DNA from: Antedon mediterranea
Lineage: Eukaryota; Echinodermata; Crinoidea; Comatulida; Antedonidae
Assembly: GCF_964355755.1 (NCBI RefSeq)
Contig: NC_092677.1
Span: 12,298,601 to 12,362,600 of the forward strand
Direction: 5' to 3'
Length of the DNA: 64,000 nt
The position numbers and the translations under genes were made by a program. Shown here one piece after another: positions 10,517 to 23,006 of this stretch (positions within the stretch are counted from its first letter, which is position 1; each line of letters begins with the position of its first letter). The notes beneath the pieces are model-generated. The model made no database searches, was not told the DNA's origin, and saw nothing but the letters and a program-made list of their open reading frames with translations.

Positions 10517-13500
10517 CTCTCAAATAATGGTTGATGTATTATCGCCTTACAAACTTGGTGAGCACAACCCAAAAAAGTTACACCGGGAAGTGCGAGATTG
10601 TCAACCAGTAAAATATGGAAATGTCACCCACACAATCATCCCATCACATGGACAAAACAGTAGCACAATTACGCTTCCAATAACAACAACAAAACGTTTT
10701 GTCAGAGACTTTCAGACCTCAATTTATGAGAAGCGTACATCTGGAGGACATATAACCTTTATTAATAATCCTAGTCGGACTTTATCGGTATTAGAGCCGC
10801 TTGAAAATGGGGGCTGCGGCGGTAACCGTCGAGCAACGGTTTTAAAGTCTTCTGAACAAAGAAAGTGTATTGTGTCGATGAATGCCGGTTTCTTTAACAC
10901 ACACACTGGTGAATGCCTAGGTAATATTGTGAGTGGAGGCCGCAGGGTGAAAAATTCCAACGGTATACAAAATGCACATTTTGGTATAAAACAAGATGGT
11001 TCTTTAGTATTTGGGTATGAAACAAACAAATGATTGATTTTTGTATTTATTGTGGAGAATTGTAAATAATCATCCCTGGTTAGTCACCAAGCCTTAACCC
11101 CCTTCCCTGGATCTGTTCAAATGAATGTGAATGCATATACTGTAATATTAAAAAGGTATCAAATGTACAAACTATCTCTCTTATAGTATAAATATGAAAA
11201 AAGAGTATAATAATGGGTGTATTAAAAGTGCGATGTGGCAAAATATTGTGGTGATGTGCCAAAATACGCTAGTAATATGACATCATCATGTCCATATCAC
11301 ATTTTTGTTTTCACATAAAGTCTGACGGTGTAGACAGAGCTTTAAGGTAAACAGAAAACATGTTCATTGTTGTTCAGGCCTATTATTATGTTTTCCTGTA
11401 TTCAAATAAAATAAATGAATTTAATAATCTGTATAAGAACAGCCCCAAATTCTTAAATTAAAAAAATGGCCCATTTGTTACTATTCGTGTCTCAAGCTAG
11501 TTGAGAAATAACACCTTGACAATTAAATAAGTAATTGAGTCAAAGATAATAACTTTATTATGGTGCATATATATTTTTCAGATATTTATCTGAAGAGGAT
11601 GTTGAAAATACAACTAATCCCTTTATACAATTAGTCGGAGGGGTTGGATGGCTTCTCAGAAATGGTGAGGTGTATGTTGATGAGAGCATAAAAGTAGAGT
11701 GCGATGAGACAGAAGAAACGGGTAAGTTACAACTAGAAACTAATGTGCTATATTCTATTACATTCTTTTTACTAAGTATTTCCAGTGATGTAGCCACAGG
11801 AAATAAAGTGGTGCGGTTGTCAGAAGAAAAGGGAACAATCCCCTGTGCAGTTCACATGGTTGTTAAAGACCTCTGTGAAAAGTGGTCAGGTTGATACCTT
11901 ACCAACCGTACTGGTTTCACTTAGTGATTTGAATAAATAATTTAGGATGGTATTCACTTTTTAAAAAGAAAATATTTATTTAACACTTAAGTAAATCATT
12001 TCTCTTAAGTGATATTCACTTGGATGACAGATTGTGTAAATGGTGAATACAGACACAGATTCCTAATTTGAGAGAGGAAGTAAAGTGATACTCGTGATTA
12101 AAACGTTTTCTGGAAGCTGTTGAATTGTAGATACGAATTCATGTAAAAATTATGCGCATCTGATCTGTTCAATTATAAAAGTCGTAATTTCATATTTTTC
12201 ATTATAGTTCATGACATTAAAAAGAGCGCACATCCATATTTTACATATCCAAATTTCTTCAACATGTTAATATTTTAAAAAATTGCTATCTACGTGTTTT
12301 ATTTTGATGACGTCGTCATGTTAGAAAATGGATAAAAATGCGGGTCCCGTTATTTTCACCTATTCTGCACTGTATGTAGTACGTATACAGTATATAGTTT
12401 ATATACTTAGACGTGACACAAAATAGAGGGCACACTAAAGTTGTATTTTTTTCAGGTCACAATGGCATAATCGTTATTTCTGTGTGCAATGTTCTAGCGT
12501 ATGACCTGCACATGGCGTTTGCGCGGCGGATAACCTAACTCATCCATAGTGATGAGTTCAAATCTAGTTGAACTTAGTTGTGTATTTTCATTATTATAAC
12601 AGGCTCGGCAAAGGAGTTCTTTGAAGTTGTGTCGGCGAGAACAGCGATAGGAAGTGATGCAGAGGGCAGGGTTGTACTTGTAAATATTGATGGACAAACA
12701 CGCAAATTTGGGTAAGAATATCTAGTTTAATGTTAGTCATTTGCTTTTGTTTATTTGAGAGGTTTCGCAATCTTACAAATACGATAACGAAAACGGATAT
12801 GTCACACACACGTATTCGTTTTTCGTAAGCCAGTAAAAATCTGTTTCGCATGGCAACGAAATATTGAGGGCGCCGTCCAAAATATGACTGCGGTAAATTT
12901 GAGCGATACGTGTTGCTTCGTGCTTGGCTGCCTAGGCCTAGCGTAACATCAAAGCGAGTGAGGACTTTAAAAACTGCTATTTATCAAAATTGACCTGGCA
13001 TTTTAGTAAATTACTTTAGTAAATTACTTTCAATAATCGATAATTATATTATAATTATGAATCATTCCTGATTCAAATGCAAAATGTGCAAAATAGATCA
13101 AAAACTATACTCGTTTTGTAGTTACGAATATGACTGGTGATATTCAACACGAATACGCTTACGACTATGAAATGGGGATCAGCTCAAAAGTTTCACAAAT
13201 GCGTGACGTATCCGTTGTCGTTATCGTATTCGTAAGGTTGCGAAACCTCCCTATTAATTTAAAGAATTTATTGAAATACAATTTCAAATTGAAAAAAAAT
13301 GTTGTTAATGAAATTTACTTGGGTCAAATATTATAACTTAAGCTCTGTCATCACAATCAAACTTAATGTGACAAAAAAATGTAATGTGCCCATGTATGGA
13401 AATGATGATATCATATCACTACAATATTTAAGCATATCACTACCATATTTGGGCACATCACACTTTTTTCAAACCAGTTTGATAGTGTAGACACACATTT

Positions 13501-16384
13501 TTTTGTCACATAAAGTTTGATAGTGTAGACAGCTTAATAGTGCATAAATATTTTGTTCTCAGAGTAAACTTAAGGATGATGGCAGAGTTCTTGAAGGAGT
13601 TAGGTGTAGTAGATGCTATCAATCTAGATGGTGGAGGATCGGCAACGTATGTGATTAATGGAACTGTTGTAGACTACCCAACAGACACATGGTAATTGTT
13701 AATAAACCCAGAAATTGTTTGTCAGCAATTATTATTCAACAAGGCAACTTTAAAAAATTAAAAAAATTAGCAAACTAGAAGTGCAGTGAGTGCTACGAGT
13801 AGATTTATAACATAACGTAGAATGTCAAACTGAATGTCTATATTAGAATGCTTCTTATTGGATAACAAAAAGACCCTTTTTTCATTTCATTTATTTTACG
13901 TCTCACATATAACAAAAAATAACAAACACTAGAGAGAGACAGGATTCCCAAAAGCGAATTAAATCAAACTATCAAGTGGATCTCCAAAGCATAACATCAT
14001 CCAACAATAAAATACAAAACGTGAAGATTAAACAGAACCAAACATCTATACAATAATTATCCTAGTAATTACCCTACATCTACGTATCAAATCAAAGTAA
14101 ACATTTATTTCCTTCAATTGCAGAAAATATAGAAACATAATCTTTAACAACGTTGAAACGTAATTATAAGGTTTAAAAAAGGAACAAATGAAAATAAAAT
14201 GTAACAAACAAATTGTTACTGTGCAGTGGACAAACAATAATTGATTTCACCGGCAGAGAGCGAAAGCCGTACACCTGCCTAGGTTGTCTTAGGCTAATGT
14301 TTTGTAGTTAAACAATGAACTTTCTGATCTTACAAGCAATGTAAGTGAGTTGACCAATCACAAGAGACAGTTTGGATGATCCATCCGGTTGTGATTGGTA
14401 AAATTAATTGTGGTGGGTTTGCATCTTTGTGGAAAACATTGTTGCGATTCATTCTTGTATTGTTATGTAACATAAAATGATATTTAACCATTATTAAACA
14501 TTTGTATTACTACAGTACCGATCGAGAATATAATTGTGCTCGTCAGGTTTCGACGATAATATGTGCTCATGAACCAGAATGCCAACCTGAGAATTGTAGT
14601 AACCATGGAGATTGTATACTAGGAACATGTCATTGTCATGACAACTGGAAAGGAGCAAGGTGTGATGAGTTGTTTTGTGGTAGTACTAATTGTGGAGAAC
14701 ATGGCAAATGTACAAATGGTGAGTTATTTCTATGTTTTGTGAATGTTTAATCTGTGATTGTATTTGCCTCATGAATTATTCATTGCGCATAATTATGTCC
14801 AAACAGTTGTACCACATTTGCAGTAGCTTGCTGGGGTTCACAACCAAAGAACAGCTCTACATATTTAGCTCACTGGGAAATGTTCTTGTAAATTCTCTTA
14901 CATAGATATTTAGGAACACTGGCTTGTTGACGTCCCAGCCTTGGGGTCACAAGTGAGTTATTGTGCATACAACCAAAGAACAGATCTATCACATTTAGCT
15001 CACTAAAAAGTCTTTAAAATAATGTTTTTTCTTGGGACATGGTGTTTAAGCACACTAGCTTGTTAATATCCTATTATTATTATTATTTTTTAGATGGCTG
15101 TGTATGTGAAGCTGGTTGGGAACCACCATTTTGTATATTTGTTTGCGCTATGGGTCACTATGGCGTCAACTGTGAAGGAACCTGCCAGTGTCAGAATGGA
15201 GCCATTTGTAATGTCAGCTCAGGAGCATGTAGCTGCCTTCCTGGCTACCGTGGTGTTTTCTGTGATGAAGGTAAACAAACTTTAATAATTTTTTTGTCCC
15301 ACAATAATTATAATAGTCATTTATTTTATAGCCCCTTGTTAGGCTGTTAATGCACTGTACAGAATTATTATTATTATTATTAATGAAGTAAATCAGAAAA
15401 TGGCAAATTGTTATATAAAAAAAAGTCTTTAGCTGCGTTTAAACAAAAGTAACACAGATTAATATTAGTGGACTAACTGTAGTATTATGGCAGAAAATTT
15501 GCACAAGCTCAGTAAATTATAGTAAATATTCTATGAGGAGTATCTTTTTATTACTTTGCAGTGTGTCCAGTTGGATTCTATGGCCAAGATTGCCTTGAGA
15601 CCTGTTACTGTCCTGGTCAATCCTGCTTTTGCCATCATGTGACCGGTAACTGTGATGTATCTAAGAATAATACAAACAGCATCTACCTTTTACAAAGTAA
15701 GTGTTTCAAAAAATCATCAGTAAAAATTACTCTTAATTAAGCTCTGTCTACACTATCAAAAAAGTGTGATATGGCCAAATATGGTAGTGATATGACATCA
15801 ACATGTCCATATATGGGCACATCACATTTTTTTTGGTCATATTTTGAGTGTAGACAGCGCTTTAGCAGAGTTGGTTTTTTGTTATTATTTGGTTAAAGTG
15901 TGTTACTTGGTAAATCAGGAGTTAGATTTTATTAAACACTATTATTTATGGACATTATCCAAATTAGGTAACCCTGTGATAACAAATATTTCAGCGCCTT
16001 GAGCACTTTGTAAATATGTATGCTTTATAAATCTTATTGTCTATAGATAACATTAAAATATAAGTTATTATAATTATATTAGGTGATCCACCACTAATGG
16101 CAGAGAACCTGTTGTGATTGTACAAATTGTTGTTCTTTTTCACAGCTGCAAAATGTATGGCAGATGAAGTCACCGAAACGAAAGGTATTACACCAGTAAC
16201 AACCAATGACAAAGAAAAAGAACTATTCATTGGATTTGTCACGATGACGTGCATCGCTGCCGTCAGTATCCTGTGCAATATATTTCTCTTATGCTTCCAA
16301 TGTGCGTGTCGTTGCCGAACAAAACCATTCCGTTCTAAAAATAAACTGTATGCCAGAATAAGTGAATCGTTTGAATCAGAATAA
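10517..16384 (+). CDS. NAGPA: N-acetylglucosamine-1-phosphodiester alpha-N-acetylglucosaminidase (uncovering enzyme)
   Basis: Golgi enzyme that removes the covering GlcNAc to expose mannose 6-phosphate on lysosomal hydrolases. Exons: 10517-11014, 11582-11721, 12603-12711, 13563-13691, 14516-14718, 15094-15270, 15562-15696, 16146-16384. All have GT-AG borders and join in frame. The catalytic domain spans exons 1-4, with family blocks NAGFFNTHTGECLGNIVSGG, VECDETEETG, SARTAIG and DAINLDGGGSAT. Cysteine-rich EGF-like modules fill exons 5-7. The last exon has a membrane helix (LFIGFVTMTCIAAVSILCN) and a short tail with LYARI, a possible YxxPhi sorting signal, and an acidic end. This is a type I topology as in the vertebrate protein. 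The signal-peptide exon is missing; the first visible Met is at 10527. Exons 6-7 seem to hold one more EGF-like module than the human protein. Several MITEs lie in introns. Confidence 0.93.
11230..11341. mobile_element. TWA-type MITE, partial copy in NAGPA intron
   Basis: Ends in GTGTAGACAGAGCTTTA and contains the shared block CATCATGTCCATATCACAT of the family listed at 22667-22797. The left end is degraded. Confidence 0.6.
12759..13249. mobile_element. TIR element with ~41-bp ends in NAGPA intron 3
   Basis: The left end GAGGTTTCGCAATCTTACAA is mirrored by an inverted right end finishing TTGCGAAACCTC. The pairing runs about 41 bp with four mismatches. The interior repeats pieces of the same motif (ACGAATACGCTTACGA). 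No coding capacity and no clear target duplication. Confidence 0.7.
13341..13534. mobile_element. TWA-type MITE in NAGPA intron 3
   Basis: Starts AGCTCTGTCATCACAATCAA after TTA and ends GATAGTGTAGACAGCT. The right end is partly duplicated, with two GATAGTGTAGACA blocks. Same family as 22667-22797. Confidence 0.75.
15740..15861. mobile_element. TWA-type MITE in NAGPA intron 7, TTA flanks
   Basis: Starts AGCTCTGTCTACACTATCAA and ends GTGTAGACAGCGCT. Flanked by TTA at 15737-15739 and 15862-15864. Noncoding. Confidence 0.8.
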
Positions 16385-17351
16385 TCAAAAAGCGGACACA
16401 AAATTTCTGAGATGTTGATCATGAAATCAAATTAGTTTTTAAATCTCTACTAAATATTGAAAAGGATTACTCTGTATTACAATTAAAGAAATAACAATTC
16501 CTGTAGCAATACTAATGCTGTTTATTTTATGAGGCTGGTTCCGTTTCCAACTGTTGAAAAATAAATTGTGTAGAAATAATATTGATTTTCTAAACAGGTC
16601 AAATCAGTCTTAAGAATCACTATCCTAGAACATTTGCCAAGGATATTCAAACTTGCGATCTCTGACACCAGGGATATTGATGGTATAGGCCGAATCAGCA
16701 ATAGGCAAGGTATTGAAAAATACCAGTTACTCACTTTAATAAGTAATCAATTTTTTTTAGGTGGATGTACCAGCAATTTTCTTGAAAGTTATTCATTAAA
16801 TTAAAACATTTTTATGAAATTTCACCAGTACATAATATATTTCAAAAATCTAATAATGTTAAATAACCAAATTTTAATTTAAAAAAACATTTATATAGTG
16901 CCACTTCCAAAATACAAATTATTAAAGTAAAGGTGTATTGTATCCCTAATTTTTCTGAATGTTTTTTTTTTGTAATTTAATTTTAAAAGAATTTATTATT
17001 TTATAGTATTTCAGCGATAGGTGGTTTAGAGATTTTTTATTTTCATTATAATTTATTCTATATATTGAATTTAATATTTGGTTTATATGAGATATATGCA
17101 AAGAAGAATTCAACAAAAATTGTTTAATTTTTGGTTTTAAACATGATAATTATCAGTTGTCTTGCACAATAAATATACAAGAGCATATATTATAGTATGT
17201 AAGTACTGTAGTAATATACTGTGTATGCAATAATTTGTTTACTGTTGAAAAAGTAAACATTTTTTTTCTCTTGGATTTATTTAATAAGGTGAATTTCTTT
17301 GATTAAATTTATGAAAAGTACATGAGTTATGATTGATTGGTGTTTGTTTTA

Positions 17352-17470
17352 AAGCTCTCTGTCTGCACTATCAAACTAGTTTGACAAAAAAAGTGTGATG
17401 TGCACAAATATGGTAGTGATATGACATCATGTCCATATATGGGCATATCACCTTTTTTTTTCTTGTAAAG
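17352..17470. mobile_element. TWA-type MITE, right end degraded
   Basis: Starts AGCTCTCTGTCTGCACTATC and keeps the central ATGACATCATGTCCATATAT block. The right end has lost the GTAGACAGAGCT terminus. Confidence 0.6.
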
Positions 17471-19625
17471 TTTGATCGTATCAAACACCCAGTGCTGCAG
17501 CCACAAGAAAATGCTGCGGTTGCCGCAAGAGGAGGCAATCCCTGTGCAGGCAGGGTTGTCAAAAGCTTCTCCCAAAAAGTGTAACCTTACCAACCGTACT
17601 GGTGGTTACGGCCCTGACACCCACACATGCATTTGCACACCCAGGATGATGCCGTGCTGGAAAAATAACGAATATTAAGACAATTTTGACTTTAATATAC
17701 TTTTAATAATTGTTATAACAGATAGATATTGTAACACACTGCCCATAATAATGAACTTTATTATAGAGAAATGAAAAATAATGTACAGGCGATCCTATTA
17801 GTGGTCAGTTGCTGTTAACTTGTACAGTAATTTTGTCACCACGTTAGCCTACATTTAAAAATGCCAAAATACATACTGTACATGAGTACCCCACCTCAAG
17901 TCATACTGGATTCAGTACACTACCATCGCCACTACAAAACTATGTACTCAATGTCAGTTTTTCATTTACACGAACATAATATTTTTATTAGGAGAATATT
18001 TTGGCAAGAGACAACAATAAATAATAATCACATAAATATAGTTTTGAAAAATATTGTAGTTTTGTAAATTTTGCCTTACTTTTACCTTGTATTTGTTTTT
18101 CAAAACTGACCCTGTTTTGTAAGACTACTTTAATAAAGTAAGTTGTACATGGATTGATGATAAAAATATAATAAAATGTTTATAGTATATTATTTAGAAA
18201 AATAGATTCTTTGGTTTGCAGAAACTTCACCCTTAACCACATTTTTACTAGTTACACTAAAAAAAACATTGATTATGATGAGTTATTTTGCAATGAATAC
18301 AATAATTAATTTTATATAACATTTAAGTAAATCCCGGTCATTTGATTGGAGGATTGTGGGTCACATGATATTCAATAAACACTTCATTGAACCCATGCAA
18401 CATCAAGAGTTCATTCTTGTTTTATGACACAGAGATGTACAGTAGCCACAAGAAAAGGGAACAATCTCTGTTCAAACCACTGGGTTATCACTGTGAAAAA
18501 TGAGTCAGGTTGAAACTGGTGACAAACCTAAGTACATTTGGGCTAAATGTTAATGCATGGGTACTTCACATTGTAATAATTTTCTTTTGCAAACATTTTA
18601 ACAATGGAGATATCACAGACAACCTAAAATATGAAAATGACACAAGAATAATTGTAATAATTCACTAGATCATGTACAAACAACCTTATTTACAAATAAT
18701 GCATAGATGTGTTAAGAAAAAAATGTTTTTTAAAGTATGTAATTACATAACATTTACATTAAACATGTATTTTAATTAAGGCTGGTGGGTACAGTACAGT
18801 AGGATGGTCACAAAAAAAGACAAATTCTATTCTATAATCATTTGCTTATTGTTAAATATAAATCTTTGTGACAAAATTAAGTTTAGTACGTGATAGCTCA
18901 CATACTGTACATATGCACATTTCTGATTGGCCATGAATTTCTAGATCTGAATTCCTCTTTTTTTACATGTGGGAATGGACAAACCAATGGTAAAGTATGT
19001 TTGTACTTGAATACCTTTTTTATGTAACAATAAATCATTCAATGTTTATTCATTGTTGCTTTTCAATCTGATTGGCAGTTCTAAATGTTGTGCTTTTTTA
19101 TAGTTAAGTACTGTACTTAAATATTAAATTAGTATCACATTGATAGTATTAATTAATAATCTGTGGCAATGCTTTTCACCAAAAAATGGAAAAAGCCTAT
19201 CAATAAATATACAGTACCTTATGGCTTTATATCTATATTTAGGCTAAAATTCTACATTTCTAATACATTTTATGACATTGTTTTTACATTAACTTAACCT
19301 TAAAAATAATTCCCAAGATACAGTTGTAACATGTGACTAGCATGTGACACTGTATCATGGGATATAAGACACTGAACAAATTGAGATACAGTTCAGTTTA
19401 CTGAGAATTTGGGTGATCAAAAAGAAATAGAATGGAAAAACAAAATGAAATCTCTACGAAAACTACACTACTTAAACTATGTACTACTTAATAATAAAGC
19501 ACCATTCAAAATATAGTAAGCATTCACATACAGAATATTGTAATCAGCATGTTTTGTTTATACCAATAGTGCCCTCAAAATGGAAAACTAAGCAAACTTT
19601 GGTCACTTTACCCATTAAGGCCTAA

Positions 19626-19794
19626 AGCTCTGTCTACACTATCAAATTTTATGTGAAAAAAAATGTGATGTGCTCATATACCTGTAGACATGATGATGTC
19701 ATATCACTACCATATTTGGGCTTATCACTATCATATTTGGGCATATCACTATCATATTTGGGCATATCACTAGTTTGATAGTGTAGACAGAGCT
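19626..19794. mobile_element. TWA-type MITE with internal triplication
   Basis: Family termini AGCTCTGTCTACACTATCAA and GATAGTGTAGACAGAGCT. Inside, the block TATCATATTTGGGCATATCA is present in three tandem copies (about 19708-19772), which lengthens this member. Confidence 0.75.
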
Positions 19795-19923
19795 GAAAAC
19801 AATTTTATACCTACTCCTTGCTTTACTTTTGCATTGTAAATGTTTTGGTTTAGCTTTTTTTATAACAAAGCTATTGGACAAAAGTGTTATATATTGCGTA
19901 ACTCATGTAGTTAATATTTAACA

Positions 19924-20050
19924 GGCTTGTTTCTACACTATCAAACTTTATGTGACAAAAAATGTGATGTTCCCAAATATGGTAGTTAATACGGCATAAT
20001 TGTCTCTATACATGGCCACATCACATAAAGTTTGATGTGTAGACAAAGCT
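19924..20050. mobile_element. TWA-type MITE
   Basis: Contains TCTACACTATCAAACTTTAT at the left and GTGTAGACAAAGCT at the right; the left terminus is slightly mutated. Confidence 0.65.
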
Positions 20051-20186
20051 TAACACATACAACACACTGCTTGGTAATCATCTCCATAACAACAAAGCAT
20101 TGTTTACTTTTGAAAAGTTATATACCTTTTGTTAAAGATTACATATCCTTTGTACAGTATATAATATCTCACTTTCATTACAAAAT

Positions 20187-20473
20187 TTACTCTGCTTTTC
20201 CTCTTTGTTTATGGTTCTCTTCCATGACTAACTTCATATCTTCCTTTATATATTTTTTCGTTCTTTCCGACAGTTTTGCGCGTAATTCACCATCTTCTGT
20301 CAACTGGCGCATCAGAATGGAGAAGTCTGCGTCGGGATACTGATCCAGTACATCCTGAAATGATATGTGCAGTTGGTGGCGCTTGTCTGAATCAAGTTCT
20401 GTTAGCACCTCCGACACTTTTCGTGTCTTTCCGCCAACTTTCCATTTGGCATAGCCAGCACCAATCATGCTAC
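20187..20473 (-). CDS. Alternative last exon A of C19orf12-like gene
   Basis: Acceptor TTAATTACAG then GTAGCATGATTGGTGCTGG. The exon adds 94 residues and a stop. It keeps the family pattern (glycine-rich start, then a K-rich segment followed by VSEVLTELDSDKRHQL, then charged helices) but is strongly diverged from exon B at 21503-21768. It is more lysine-rich, ending HKQRGKAE. It could be a duplicated alternative exon or the remnant of a tandem gene that lost its first exon. Confidence 0.8.
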
Positions 20474-23006
20474 CTGTAATTAATAAATAAAATTGGCAGA
20501 TGTTAAAAATTTGCATGTTATAAAATGGCAGATGTTGTGCAATTAGAATTCTGTGTAGAATGTTCATATTATTTTAGTGAACTTCCAAAAATAACAAATA
20601 AAGACTGACACTGCCAGATAAAGTATACAAAATGTTTAATGTATATAAACATGATTTAAAAATCTTAAACAAATTTTATATAAAATCAAAATTAAGGTTC
20701 ATAAATTAAATTTCATAATTTATAGAAGTCAAAGTATAGAAATAACAAAAACTGATACTGACTTACTAAAATGTCAATATTGCATTAAATACTGTTAATA
20801 ATCCTATTTTGACATTTATAAGTTACTGTAGTTATTTTAACTACTCCATTAATTACTTATTGAACTTAAAAATAAACTATTCAATCTCGCTAGCATTTGA
20901 AATACAGTAATTCTAATCATTGCCAATTACAATAATACTGTATACCATTAACACAATTTATTGCTGAAAAACAAATGCTGAAAATGATATCTGGAAATAA
21001 GTGTACATGTAACACTTCTATCTACTGAGTTGAGTTTGTGGAAGGGTACAGTATTACAGTAGTCTATACACTCCCATTCCCAATAAAAACATTGAGTAAA
21101 TGTATTTTATACCACTGCAGAATATTATTTGAAAACCAGTTCCTTTCCCAATTCTTACAGAAAGAAACAGAATTTATACTGTTATAGAATAAACAGTATC
21201 TTACTATACTGTAAGCTTGAGTTTACTATTATTTCTACATTATTAAAAAAAGGATTTTGAAATTCTGAATTTTAAATGGGATTCAAGTGAATCATCTCAG
21301 AATAACTATAAACTGCTCGATATATGTAATGCACAGTACAAAAAAGCATCAATGGTGGGTGTCCAAAGTAAAGTTACTAAACAAATATTGCATTCCTATG
21401 TTACTGATAGCGTCCTAAATTATTGTAGCGTCCAGGTAAGGTCTTAGGCACGAAATAGACTTATTTCTTTTCTGAGTAATTAATATATTCGGAGGAGTTC
21501 AGTTACTGTTGGGTGAGAATAGACATGTTCAGTTCATTTTGCAGATAGTTTGTCAAGCCCTCAACAACACGCCCTCTAACGTCAGTGTCTCCACTGATTA
21601 GCTTTTGGAGCTCAAATACATCGTTGTAATCCAGCCCTTGGAATATTATTTGATAATGATTATATAGTCTCTCTTTCTGTTCTGGACTCATCTCCTGCAA
21701 TATTTGTGGCACAGATTTAAATTTGCCATTGGTCATATAAGCGGCTACCAAACTACCACATGTTCCACCTGAAAGGAAGACCAGCATGCATCAGAAAGAG
21801 AGACATGTAAACGTAGCGACACTTACTACCCTTAGCGCAATTTTTAAAAAGACTAAATGAAGCAATTGATGTACAGTGCACTACATATTTCAAGGCCTAT
21901 TTAGTAATGTACAGGACCAGCCTAGAAACCAGCATCAGAGAAGTAATTTCATAGAACTCAATCGTAACTGTACAATATGGTCAAATGACCTCTAAAGTCA
22001 GGAAACGAAAATATACTTTTATAAGGTCACTTGTTTGACCATTGATTGACAGATCTATTGGAAAGTCTACAGTAATTGAAAGTGAATGAGGAAGAATTAT
22101 CTCATGTCCAGACACTATCAAGACCTGCGTATAATTCATTTTTTTAAAGATAAAAAATTATATTATACCAAGTTATTATTAAATAGAAAATACCATAGTA
22201 AATTCATAATCAACATCATAAAATCATGGGTCACAGGGACAGTGGTAATGGTCACTCAACTTGAGCATCCTACTGTATCCTCATAGATGTACTTTAGCAG
22301 GACCTTACAGCCTGCCTGTTGGCACCCATCCTAACGATTATTTTCTTTGTACAGGTATCTTAAATTTAAATCAAAGGCACCTACAGTATTACTGTTGCTT
22401 GGAAAAATTGTATTTGAAACTTATGAAGTACTGTAAATCATAAGATGTGAAAATGTGTGCGAGACTTGTCAGGTTTGTAAACATGAAAAATATGTCATCA
22501 AATGTTTAGTGTTACATAATCTATGCACTGTATTCTTGCAGTATGGATTTAAACATTCTTAACCCTCTACTTCGCATTCACCGCTGTTTCACAGTACAGT
22601 GTATACAGTCAATGTCTACTCGTCTGTATATCGCTGATGATTCTACACAATTCAGTACAAGTCTTAAGCTCTATCAAACTTATTTTGACAAAAAATGTGA
22701 TGTTCCATACAGTATATGGACATGATGATGTCATATCACTACCATATTTGGGCACATCACACCTTTTTCAAACTAGTATGATAGTGTAGACAGAGCTTTA
22801 ATATCAAATTGATCCCTTACCAACAGCGATTCCTAAAGGTCCACCCATCAAACCGCCAATCGTGGCACCTGTTCCTGCCATTACTCCTGCCTTCATTGTC
22901 TCTTTCACAGTCACTCTGAGGTTCTCCTCTTCTGCTAAAACAGACAGGAGTCTAATAAGTTCATCAGCTGACACAGGCATCTTGATTCTTTATATTCCCC
23001 TTTTGT
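20187..23006 (-). CDS. C19orf12: C19orf12-like glycine-zipper membrane protein, two alternative last exons
   Basis: Coding exon 1 is 22821-22980 (exon extends to 23006; acceptor CTTTTAG precedes it, so an untranslated exon must lie upstream). It encodes MPVSADELIRLLSVLAEEEN and ends with a glycine-rich segment (ATIGGLMGGPLGIAVG) able to enter a membrane. It stops after one base of a codon. Two downstream exons have matching acceptors in that phase: 21503-21768, giving a 141-residue protein, and 20187-20473, giving a 148-residue protein. The 141-residue form matches vertebrate C19orf12 best (GGTCGSLVAAYMTNGKFK, VPQILQEM). Known: human C19orf12 acts at mitochondria and ER contacts and is mutated in a brain iron-accumulation disease (MPAN). 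Function here is inferred from homology. Confidence 0.9.
21503..21768 (-). CDS. Alternative last exon B of C19orf12-like gene (canonical)
   Basis: Acceptor CCTTTCAG then GTGGAACATGTGG. The exon gives 87 residues after the split glycine and a stop. The resulting 141-residue protein equals the length of a human C19orf12 isoform and keeps the MTNGKFKSVPQILQEM block. Confidence 0.85.
22667..22797. mobile_element. TWA-type MITE (reference copy) with TTA target duplication
   Basis: The element begins AGCTCTATCAAACTTATTTT and ends TATGATAGTGTAGACAGAGCT-like sequence, flanked by TTA at 22664-22666 and 22798-22800. The interior is symmetric: GTGATG...CCATA on the left mirrors CCATATTTGGGCACATCAC on the right. 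A 3-bp TTA/TAA duplication is typical of PIF/Harbinger MITEs; the assignment is inferred. Confidence 0.8.

Larger units (their letters stand above)
16385..20186. other. Intergenic between NAGPA and the C19orf12-like gene
   Basis: No coding exon recognised. It contains the NAGPA 3' UTR, AT-rich sequence, three TWA-type MITE copies (17352-17470, 19626-19794, 19924-20050) and short dispersed repeats. At 17500-17665 and 18440-18520 is a block with GCCACAAGAAAA and CAATC...CTGTGCAG that also occurs near 11805-11925. Confidence 0.6.

Noticed and set aside
17472-17678. Small frame with several cysteines as a secreted peptide
   Set aside because: It overlaps a MITE end and a dispersed noncoding repeat also seen near 11805 and 18440; no signal peptide.
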